Source: Thermomonas brevis
Lineage (GTDB): Bacteria > Pseudomonadota > Gammaproteobacteria > Xanthomonadales > Xanthomonadaceae
Direction: 5' to 3'
NCBI RefSeq assembly: GCF_014395425.1
Contig: NZ_CP060711.1
Span: 2,418,001-2,482,000 of the forward strand
Length of the DNA: 64,000 nt
Shown here: positions 38,233 through 47,758 of the stretch, one piece after another
How positions within the stretch are numbered: the first letter of the stretch is position 1
Layout of the letters: each line of letters starts with the position of its first letter
Notes under the pieces: model-generated
Database searches by the model: none
What the model saw: only the letters and a program-made list of their open reading frames with translations
What the model was told of the DNA's origin: nothing
Program-made: the position numbers and the translations under genes

Positions 38233-38854
38233 CGCCGCCGGACAGCAGGCCGAGCGCGACCGGCAGCGCCGCGTCGGTCCAGCGCGCGTACTGCGCCGCG
38301 GAGGGATGCAGGCCGTCTTCCGCCAGCATCGCCGACGCATCGCTGCCGGCTTCGGTGCGGGAGATCCCGGTGATGTCCACGAACGCCACGCCTTCCGCCG
38401 CGCACAGTTCGTGCGCGGCGGCGTTGTAGGCGTCGAGGTCGTCGGCGATGGCTTGGCGGTCGCGGCCGCTGGCGAAGGCGAACGGCGTCACGCCCCAGTC
38501 GGGAATCGACAGCACCAGCACGCGCTCCATGCGATCGCCGGCCAGCGCGATCGCGCGCCGCAGCAGGCGGTGGAACTCGCCGATGTACTCGTCCACCGCG
38601 CGGCCGCGGTACTGGTTGTTGACGCCGATCAGCAGCGAGACGAAGTCCCACTCGCCCAGCGGCTCGGCCGCGTCCATCGCCGCCGCCAACTCGTCGGTGG
38701 TCCAGCCGGTGGTGGCGATGATGCGGGGATCGGCGATGGCGATGCCCGCTTCGCGCAGGCGCGCGGCGAGTTGCATCGGCCAGCGGCCAGTCTCTTCGAC
38801 GCCTTCGCCGATGGTGTAGGAATCGCCGAGGGCGAGGTAGCTGAGTGCGCGCAT
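38213..38854 (-). CDS. SGNH/GDSL hydrolase
   Basis: 213 residues. Block I is LALGDSYTIGEG with the catalytic serine; block III is LIGVNNQYRG with the oxyanion asparagine; block V is DGLHPSAAQYARW with the catalytic Asp-x-x-His. No signal peptide is seen, so it is probably cytoplasmic. Such enzymes act on esters or acetylated sugars. A short in-frame extension (MSGKP) lies upstream; the chosen ATG is preceded by AGG. It converges on cytochrome b561 with a 20-base overlap. Confidence 0.9.
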   Translation of the reverse strand: MRALSYLALGDSYTIGEGVEETGRWPMQLAARLREAGIAIADPRIIATTGWTTDELAAAMDAAEPLGEWDFVSLLIGVNNQYRGRAVDEYIGEFHRLLRRAIALAGDRMERVLVLSIPDWGVTPFAFASGRDRQAIADDLDAYNAAAHELCAAEGVAFVDITGISRTEAGSDASAMLAEDGLHPSAAQYARWTDAALPVALGLLSGGATASAG

Positions 38855-38889
38855 GGGTTTGCCTGACATTCTTGAAAGCGAAACCTTTT

Positions 38890-38969
38890 TTGACGCGGAT
38901 CAGAGCTGATAAAAGCGGATGAAGCACATCTGTTTTTTATCCGCTTTTATCGGCTCTGATCCGCGTCAA
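38890..38969. repeat. Palindromic repeat family B, copy 2 (about 30-bp arms)
   Basis: Arms TGACGCGGATCAGAGCTGAT.. (38891-38920) and its complement (38939-38968) differ at one base in 30, with an 18-base loop. Flanking TTTT and AAAA extend the stem further. The T-run comes before, not after, the stem on the + strand, and the other strand reads A's, so it is not a normal terminator. It sits between two minus-strand genes. Confidence 0.8.
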
Positions 38970-38978
38970 AACTGCTCT

Positions 38979-40238
38979 TCAGGCCACTGCGCTCTGCCGC
39001 TGCGTCCGCTCGGCACGGCGGGTCAGCACGCGGTCGATGCGGGTGAACACTTCGCGCAGCACCGGTGCTTCCGGCAGCAGGGTGACGCGGAAGTGGTCGC
39101 GGTAGGGCACGTTGAAGCTGGTGCCGGGGACGATCAGCACATCCTCCTGCTCCAGCATCTCCAGCGCGAATTCGTGGTCGTCGAAGCCCTGCGCCGCGTT
39201 GCCGACCACGCGCGGGAAGCCGTACAGCGCGCCGGCCGGCGGCACCAGCGACAGGTGCGGGCTGGCGGCGCAGCTGTCGATCAGCGCGCGGCGGGTTTCG
39301 TACAGGCGACCGCCGGGGCGCACCAGTTCGCCGATGGTGTCGGTGCCGTGCAGCGCCTGTTCGATGGCGAACTGGCCCGGCACGTTGGCGCACAGGCGCA
39401 GCGCGCCGAGCAGGTCGAGCGCGTGGTGGAAGTCGCCGCAGGCCAGCGGATCGCCGCTCAGCACCGCCCAGCCCACCCGCCAGCCGCAGGCGCGGTGCAC
39501 CTTCGACAGTCCGCCGAAGCTCATGCACGGCAGGTCGCCGGCCAGCGGCGCGACCGGCTGGAACACGGCTTCGTCGTAGAGGATGCCGTCGTAGATTTCA
39601 TCGACCAGAAGCAGCAGCCGGTAGCGCTGGGCGATGGCGACGATGCGCTCCAGCAGCGCGCGCGGGTAGTTCGCGCCGGTCGGGTTGTTCGGGTTGATCA
39701 GCACGATGGCGCGGGTGCGCGAGGACACCAGCGATTCGATCTGCTCGGGATCGGGCAGGAAGCCGTTCTCGCGATCGCACTTGTAATAGACCGGGCGGCC
39801 GTCGTTGAGGATGGTGGCGGCGCTCCACAGCGGGTAATCCGGCGAGGGCACCAGCACTTCCTCGCCCGGGTTGAGCAGCGCGCGCAGGGAAATGTCGATC
39901 AGTTCGCTGACGCCGTTGCCGACGAACACGCGCTCCGGCGAGGCGTTGGGCGTGCCGCGCTGCTTGTGGAAGGCGGCGATGGCCTCGCGGGCTTCTGGCA
40001 GGCCCTGCTGGTGGGTGTAGGGATCGGTGCGGGCGATGCGGCCGGCGATGGCGTCCTGCAGGTGCTCCGGCGCGCGGAACCCGAACGCGCCGGGGTTGCC
40101 GATGTTGAGCTTGATGAGCTTGCGGCCCTGGCCTTCCAGCTCCCGCGCTCGCCGCGCCAGTTCGCCCCGGATTTCGTAGCGGACCTCGGTGAGGCGGGTG
40201 CGGGTGGCGATCTTGTTGCGGGGGTTGAAGGACGACAT
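38979..40238 (-). CDS. Class I/II PLP aminotransferase, AlaA-like
   Basis: 419 residues of the aspartate-aminotransferase superfamily. The N-terminal arm RLTEVRYEIRGELARRARELEGQGR and KLNIGNPGAFGFRAPEH are typical of the AlaA/AlaC alanine-pyruvate aminotransferase group. NPNNPTGANYP binds the cofactor, the internal aldimine lysine is in SFGGLSKVHRACGWRVGW, and the final arginine is in FRVTLLPEAPVLREVFTRI. It most likely moves amino groups between alanine and pyruvate/2-oxoglutarate. The start follows CCCCGCAAC; an extra-long open stretch upstream has no conserved text. Confidence 0.92.
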   Translation of the reverse strand: MSSFNPRNKIATRTRLTEVRYEIRGELARRARELEGQGRKLIKLNIGNPGAFGFRAPEHLQDAIAGRIARTDPYTHQQGLPEAREAIAAFHKQRGTPNASPERVFVGNGVSELIDISLRALLNPGEEVLVPSPDYPLWSAATILNDGRPVYYKCDRENGFLPDPEQIESLVSSRTRAIVLINPNNPTGANYPRALLERIVAIAQRYRLLLLVDEIYDGILYDEAVFQPVAPLAGDLPCMSFGGLSKVHRACGWRVGWAVLSGDPLACGDFHHALDLLGALRLCANVPGQFAIEQALHGTDTIGELVRPGGRLYETRRALIDSCAASPHLSLVPPAGALYGFPRVVGNAAQGFDDHEFALEMLEQEDVLIVPGTSFNVPYRDHFRVTLLPEAPVLREVFTRIDRVLTRRAERTQRQSAVA

Positions 40239-40541
40239 CGACGTACATGCGTGGGAGGGAAGGAACAGCCTAGCGGAAATGGTGCTGCACCGTGGCGCTG
40301 CCCTGCCGGGGGCAGGCTTCGCCGCCTGGGCTCCGCGTCCGGCTCCGATGCGCGGCCGCAGGCCCGCTACGCGGTCCGGCCGGGCACGAGGTGCCGGGCG
40401 TTCGCACGTTTGCGCCGCATGCGGCGCAAGCAAAACGTGCTCACCCATGGCCTGCTCGAAGCCTCCCCCGGCAGGGCAACGCCACTGCATGGCCGCGATC
40501 TTGCGGAGCTAGAATCCGCCGATGATCGAAAACCGCCTCGC
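40239..40541. other. Intergenic region with nested inverted repeats
   Basis: No gene is seen in these 303 bases. Arms GTGGCGCTGCCCTGCCGGGG.. (40292-40321) and CGAAGCCTCCCCCGGCAGGG.. (40457-40485) pair over about 29 bases with two or three mismatches. Inside, GCCGCATGCGGC is a perfect palindrome flanked by CACGTTT and AAACGTG. It resembles a non-autonomous repeat element or a single very structured transcript. A TAGAAT sequence at 40510-40515 may be the -10 of the following rsgA gene. Confidence 0.6.
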
Positions 40542-41642
40542 ATGACGCCGCTTTCCGCCATCGGCTGGCGCTGGACGCCGCAGACGCTGGAACCCGCCTG
40601 GGCCGCGCTGCTGGCGGCGCATCCGGCGGCGCGGCCGGCGCGGATCGTGGAGCAGCACCGCAGCGGCTATCGGGTGGCGGAAACGGCGGATGCCGTGCAT
40701 CCGGCGGAATCGCTGCCGGAATGGCAGCGCGCCGGCAGCTACCGCAAGGGCGAGATCGCACCCGAGGCGCGGCCGGCGGTGGGCGACTGGGTGCTGGTGG
40801 AGGGCGAGGCGCCGAAGTCGCTGCGCATCGTCGCGCTGCTGCCGCGCTTCTCCGCGATCAAGCGCGGCGCGGCCGGCGAGCATTACCGCCAGCAGGTGAT
40901 CGCTGCCAACATCGACAGCGTGTTCGTGGTCTGCGGGCTGGACGCCGATTTCAATCCGCGCCGGATCGAGCGCTATCTGCTGCTGGTGGCCGGCAGCGGC
41001 GTGCAGCCGGTGGTCGTCTTGACCAAGTCCGACAAGGACGGCGCCGACAGCGAGGCCGCGCTGCACGACCTGCGCGCGCTGGACGTGCCGGTGCTGGCGG
41101 TGAACGCAAAGGACCCGGCCAGCGCGACGCTGCTGCAACCGTGGCTGGACGCGGGCCGCAGCATCGTGCTGGTCGGCAGTTCCGGCGCGGGCAAGTCGAC
41201 GCTCACCAACACCCTGCTCGGCATCGAGAAGATGAAGACCGGCGCGGTGCGCGAGAGCGACGCGCGCGGGCGCCACACCACCACCCATCGCGCGCTGATC
41301 GCGCTGCCGTCGGGCGCCTGCATCATCGACACGCCGGGCATGCGCGAACTCAAGCCGACCGGCGAGGAAGACGTGGCGGAGAGCTTCGCCGACATCGAGG
41401 CATTGGCGGAGCAGTGCAGGTTCCGTGATTGCAAACATGCAAAGGAACCCGGCTGTGCGGTGCGCGCGGCGGTGGAGCGCGGTGAGTTGGATGGTGAGCG
41501 TGTCGCTAACTTCCTGAAGCTGTCCGACGAAGTGGCCGGCGCGGCCAACCAGCTCGCCAGCCGGCTGGCGCAGAAGGCCGAGGCGCGTGTGCAGGGCAAG
41601 GCGCTGCACAAGCGGCTGGACGAGAAATATGGAAAGCGTTAG
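40542..41642 (+). CDS. rsgA: Small-ribosomal-subunit GTPase RsgA
   Basis: 366 residues. RsgA checks late 30S assembly by binding near the decoding centre and hydrolysing GTP. It is circularly permuted: G4 (VVVLTKSDK) comes before G1 (LVGSSGAGKSTLTNTLLG), G2 and the switch region RESDARGRHTTTHR, and G3 (IIDTPGMREL). An N-terminal OB-like domain precedes it, and the C-terminal zinc site is CRFRDCKHAKEPGCAV. A tail with AQKAEARVQGK is usual. The ATG follows a short overlapping reading frame (ATGATCGAAAACCGC...TGA). Confidence 0.96.
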   Translation: MTPLSAIGWRWTPQTLEPAWAALLAAHPAARPARIVEQHRSGYRVAETADAVHPAESLPEWQRAGSYRKGEIAPEARPAVGDWVLVEGEAPKSLRIVALLPRFSAIKRGAAGEHYRQQVIAANIDSVFVVCGLDADFNPRRIERYLLLVAGSGVQPVVVLTKSDKDGADSEAALHDLRALDVPVLAVNAKDPASATLLQPWLDAGRSIVLVGSSGAGKSTLTNTLLGIEKMKTGAVRESDARGRHTTTHRALIALPSGACIIDTPGMRELKPTGEEDVAESFADIEALAEQCRFRDCKHAKEPGCAVRAAVERGELDGERVANFLKLSDEVAGAANQLASRLAQKAEARVQGKALHKRLDEKYGKR

Positions 41643-41662
41643 GCCGATCGCTGCCTGTGGCC

Positions 41663-41783
41663 GTCATTCCCGCGAAGGCGGGAATCCGGCAGTTGCTTTC
41701 CGCATCGGCAGGCCATCCATCTTCAAGCGCTGGATTGGACAGACATCCGTCTGTCGGAAGCGGCCCGCCTTCGCGGGAATGAC
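41663..41783. repeat. MITE-like palindromic repeat, family A, copy 3
   Basis: Starts GTCATTCCCGCGAAGGCGGG and ends CCCGCCTTCGCGGGAATGAC, near-perfect 20-bp terminal inverted repeats, each itself a hairpin. An internal GGACAGAC..GTCTGTC palindrome is shared with the copy at 1786-1940. It lies in the gap between rsgA and the QEGLA-family gene and has no coding capacity. Confidence 0.75.
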
Positions 41784-41835
41784 GCGTGTGTTTGATGCGG
41801 GAATGATGGGCTGTGCGCGAGTGAAGGAGTAAACG

Positions 41836-43092
41836 ATGGCCGGCACCGACGCCATCGCCCACCACGCCGCGCTGGACGCGCGGATGGCGCGGGCGGCGAA
41901 ACCCATCCGCCTGCTCAGCCTCGCCAGCTGGCCGGCCAGCGAACAACAGGCGTTCCTCGACGGCTGGGCGCGCGGCAATCCGGCGCTGCCGGACTACCAG
42001 TACCCGAAGCACGATTTCTCCGAAGCGCGGCGCGAACTGGCGGCCATCGCCGCCGCCGCCGATCCGACCCATCCGCTCGGCCAGTACCTGGTCGAATCCG
42101 CGCAGGGCTGGGTGCTGGCCGCGGAGCTGCTGGAGCACCTCGGCACGCGGCAGGTGACCGACCTGTCGATCGCGCTGTTCGGCACGCCGGAGCAGACCCT
42201 GCCGGGCGGCGCGACCACACGCGAGGCGGCCAACCATTTCCTGCTGGTCGCGGACGAACTGGATCGCGAGCTGATCGCGGCCTCGGAGCGGGTGGAGATT
42301 TCCGCCACCGCGCTGGCGCTGCGGCTGCAATCCGAACTGGACGATTTCTTCGATGCCCGCGTCATCGCCGTCGAACTCGATCCCGACCTGATCGCCAAGG
42401 CCGCCGCCGGCGCCACCCGCATCCGCCTGCGCGCGGGCGCGGCGTTCTCCGACTACGACCTGCAGCAGCTGCTCCAGCACGAAGCCTTCGTGCATTCGCT
42501 GACCGCGCTCAACGGCCAGCAGCAGGCCGTGCTGCCGAGCCTGGCGCTGTCCTCGCCGCGCGTCACCGCCACCCAGGAAGGGCTGGCGGTGTTCGCCGAG
42601 CAGATCACCGGCAGCATCGACATCGAGCGGATGAAGCGGGTCAGCCTGCGCATCGAAGCGGTGGCGATGGCGCTGGAGGGCGCGGATTTCCTGCAGGTGT
42701 TCCGCTACTTCCTCGAATCCGGCCAAAGTGAAGTGGAGAGCTTCACCTCGGCGCAGCGCGTGTTCCGCGGCGTGCCGACCACCGGCGGCGCGGCGTTCAC
42801 CAAGGACACCGTGTACCTGCGCGGGCTGATCGGCGTGCACACCTTCTTCCGCTGGGCGCTCAAGCACCGCAAGCTGCGGCTGTGCCGGCTGCTGTTCGCC
42901 GGCAAGATGACCCTGGCCGACGTGCAGCGCTTCGAGCCGCTGTTCGACAGCGGCGACCTCAAGGAACCGCGCTGGCTGCCGGCCTGGGTGGCGCGCGCGA
43001 ACGGGCTGGCCGGGACGCTGGCGTTCTCCCTGTTCGCCAACCGCATCCGGCTGGAGCAGGTGGTTTCCGCAGAAAGCGTCGCCGATCTCTAG
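41836..43092 (+). CDS. QEGLA-family (DUF1704) putative zinc metallopeptidase-like protein
   Basis: 418 residues, no signal peptide. The family is named for its QEGLA motif, here TATQEGLAVFAEQ (residues 245-257). Thirty residues earlier is LLQHEAFVHSLTALNG, giving the spaced pair H215-E216-xxx-H220. H-E-x-x-x-H followed by a downstream glutamate is, to my knowledge, the zinc site of the eukaryotic tubulin-tyrosine carboxypeptidases (MATCAP/KIAA0895 group), which belong to the same DUF1704 family; I infer a metallopeptidase-like fold. Bacterial annotation as a flavohemoglobin-expression modulator is weakly supported. A GAAGGAG sequence precedes the start. Confidence 0.85.
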   Translation: MAGTDAIAHHAALDARMARAAKPIRLLSLASWPASEQQAFLDGWARGNPALPDYQYPKHDFSEARRELAAIAAAADPTHPLGQYLVESAQGWVLAAELLEHLGTRQVTDLSIALFGTPEQTLPGGATTREAANHFLLVADELDRELIAASERVEISATALALRLQSELDDFFDARVIAVELDPDLIAKAAAGATRIRLRAGAAFSDYDLQQLLQHEAFVHSLTALNGQQQAVLPSLALSSPRVTATQEGLAVFAEQITGSIDIERMKRVSLRIEAVAMALEGADFLQVFRYFLESGQSEVESFTSAQRVFRGVPTTGGAAFTKDTVYLRGLIGVHTFFRWALKHRKLRLCRLLFAGKMTLADVQRFEPLFDSGDLKEPRWLPAWVARANGLAGTLAFSLFANRIRLEQVVSAESVADL

Positions 43093-43205
43093 GCGTCGTC
43101 CGGCGCGGTTCGCGGCGCATGCGATGCCGGCGGGCATCGGCGCCGATGGGACCGGCCCGGCATGAAGCCGTTATCATCCTGAATCCGCAGCATGGACAGG
43201 CTTCG

Positions 43206-45506
<2,301 letters not shown>

Positions 45507-45577
45507 GCTGTACAGGTTCGTTGCGTTTTTGCAACAGGATTCCCGAAATTCCCCGCGAAACTGCCGATACTCGGCAT

Positions 45578-47641
45578 ATGTGGCGTTTTCCTCGATGGGT
45601 TCTGTTGCCGCTGTTGATGCTCACCCTGCCCGCGCGGGCAGGGGAACGGTTTGACACGGTCGTTCGTGACCTGCACGTCAATGGGTATTCCTCGGTCGCC
45701 GATGCGGTGACGCGGCTTCAGGCGGCCGACGACCGGCCCGGCGCAGAGGCGCCGCTGGCGAAGCGTCATCGCTATTACGCAGCCCTTGGTGAATTTGCCA
45801 GCTTCGACCTGGAGCGCAAGCCGTCTTTGTCGGCGGCGGCGCGCGAGGCGCTGGAGCACCTGGAGGCGATGGCGGCCCGCGAGGACTGCCGTTCCTGTAC
45901 GCTGGATGCGCGAATGACTCGGGCGCGACTTGCATTCTCCCGGCGCGATACCGACGAGGCTGCGCGGATCCTGGCCGGTGTCGATGCCACCGGGGCGAGC
46001 GCGGAACAGTTGCTGCGACTGCATTTGCTGCGCGGACGGCAATACCGGCAGCAGGGCCTCTTCGCTCAAGGGGTCGCCGAAGTCGTTCCGGCCATGGAGC
46101 TTGCAAGGCGGCTGGGCTACATCGCCGATCGCATCGTCGCGCTCAACCTGTTGACCACCTTCAACGGCTACTTGGGCGATTACGCGCGGGCCGAGGCTTA
46201 CGGTCGCGAAGCCTACGCACTGGGCGAGCGGATCGGTTCGCGGCGGCTGATGACGGAGAGCCAGCTTAATCTCGGCTTCACCTATTCCCTGAGCGGGCAG
46301 ACCCAGCGTCAATTGCAGGCCTATCTGCGCGGCTTGGAACGTGCGGGCGACGCCCCGGATACGGCCGCGAACCGGATCGTCCTGCTGTCCAACCTGGCCG
46401 ACTACTGGCTGCGGAAAGAGGACTATCGCCAAGCGCTGGACTACGCGCGGAGTGCCGAAGCGTTGGCGCTGCAAATGGACGACGCATTGGGCTTGATGTT
46501 CTCGCGCACCAATGCCGGCGTGGCGAGAGCGCACTTGGGCGATGTCGACGGCGGTATCTCCAATGTGCGCGAGGCGATCGCCATCGCCGAGCGCAAGGGC
46601 ATGCCCGTCGATGTGATCGGCGTTACCCAGGAATTGGCGGGCATCCTGGAGTTCGCGGGGCGCTATCGCGAGGCGCTGGCCGAGCTGCGCAAGCTGGAGT
46701 CCCTGCAGCGTGAAGTGACCCGGCAGGAACGCGACAAGGCGGTGCTGGAGCTGCAGGAACGTTACTCCGCCGAAAAGCGCCAGCGCGAGATCGAACAGCT
46801 GGCGGCCACCAACCGGGTCAAGGAGGCGCAGCTGTCCGTGCAAGCCTGGCAACGCCGGTTGTGGGCCGCGTTGGCGCTGGCGCTGGCGCTGGCCGCGGTG
46901 GTGCTGGTGCAGTGGCTCAAGCGAGTGCGCAGCGCTAACCGCCGGCTGTCCGACGACGTCGCGGTGCTGGCCGAACAGTCCACGCACGATCCACTCACCG
47001 ACGCGTTCAACCGCCGCCAGGGGCATAACCTGCTGGCGCGCCACGCCGAGGCGCTGCGCGCAGCCGCGCCCGGCGAGCCGCCCGCCTTGGGCCTGGTGCT
47101 GCTGGACATCGATTTCTTCAAGCACATCAACGATACCTACGGCCATGCCGCCGGCGACCAGGTGCTGGTGGAAGTGGTGAAACGCCTGCGCGGATTGCTG
47201 CGCATGCAGGACGCGGTGGTGCGCTGGGGCGGCGAAGAGTTCCTGCTGTTGCTGCCCAACGTGCAGGCCGGCGCGCTGCCGATGCTGGCGGGACGCATGC
47301 TGCACGCGCTTGCCGACGTGCCCGTGGCGGTGGGCGGGGCGGCGGTCACGGTGACTGCTTCGGCCGGCTGCGTGGCGTCGCCGTTCGGCAGCACCGCCGA
47401 TTTCGAATCGCTGGTCCAGTTGGCCGACCTGGCGCTGTACCGGGCCAAGCTGAGCGGCCGCAACCAGGCCGTCTGCGTGGGCGGTGCGACTCCGGACCTG
47501 GACGCCGCAGCACTCGGCCAGAACTTGGTGGCCGCCAGCACGGCCGGCAAATTGGTGCTGGAAATCGTGACTGGCCCGCTCGGGCCGCGGCACGCAGGCG
47601 GCGAAGAGTCGCAGGAGGCCGCGCCAATCGGAACTTTCTGA
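45578..47641 (+). CDS. Diguanylate cyclase with TPR-rich periplasmic sensor
   Basis: 687 residues. A signal peptide or first membrane anchor (FPRWVLLPLLMLTLPARA) leads to a long periplasmic region of helical repeats resembling TPRs (HLLRGRQYRQQGLFAQG, GYLGDYARAEAYGREAYALGE, SNLADYWLRKEDYRQALDYARSAE..). A coiled coil (REVTRQERDKAVLELQERYSAEKRQREIEQL in pieces) enters a membrane segment at about residue 428-448. The C-terminal GGDEF domain has GGEEF at 551-555, so it is likely active, and an intact I-site RMQD five residues before it. It would make c-di-GMP in response to a periplasmic peptide or ligand. The start is the ATG 20 codons into the open frame. Confidence 0.93.
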   Translation: MWRFPRWVLLPLLMLTLPARAGERFDTVVRDLHVNGYSSVADAVTRLQAADDRPGAEAPLAKRHRYYAALGEFASFDLERKPSLSAAAREALEHLEAMAAREDCRSCTLDARMTRARLAFSRRDTDEAARILAGVDATGASAEQLLRLHLLRGRQYRQQGLFAQGVAEVVPAMELARRLGYIADRIVALNLLTTFNGYLGDYARAEAYGREAYALGERIGSRRLMTESQLNLGFTYSLSGQTQRQLQAYLRGLERAGDAPDTAANRIVLLSNLADYWLRKEDYRQALDYARSAEALALQMDDALGLMFSRTNAGVARAHLGDVDGGISNVREAIAIAERKGMPVDVIGVTQELAGILEFAGRYREALAELRKLESLQREVTRQERDKAVLELQERYSAEKRQREIEQLAATNRVKEAQLSVQAWQRRLWAALALALALAAVVLVQWLKRVRSANRRLSDDVAVLAEQSTHDPLTDAFNRRQGHNLLARHAEALRAAAPGEPPALGLVLLDIDFFKHINDTYGHAAGDQVLVEVVKRLRGLLRMQDAVVRWGGEEFLLLLPNVQAGALPMLAGRMLHALADVPVAVGGAAVTVTASAGCVASPFGSTADFESLVQLADLALYRAKLSGRNQAVCVGGATPDLDAAALGQNLVAASTAGKLVLEIVTGPLGPRHAGGEESQEAAPIGTF

Positions 47642-47758
47642 CGAATTCGGGCGCTTGAAGTTAATTGCCCGGGTAAAACATAATTCGAGTTGCGCTGCAA
47701 CATCACGCGGCGCTCCGCGCTTGCTAGACTCGCCGTTCGACGAATGACGGAGCGCGCG

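Noticed and set aside
38890..38969. Long hairpin considered as a bidirectional terminator
   Set aside because: The T-runs lie before the stem on both readings, so it lacks the required U-tract; kept as a repeat.
41836..43092. Call as flavohemoglobin expression modulator
   Set aside because: The name is inherited; the visible H-E-x-x-x-H motif suggests another function, so only the family is given.
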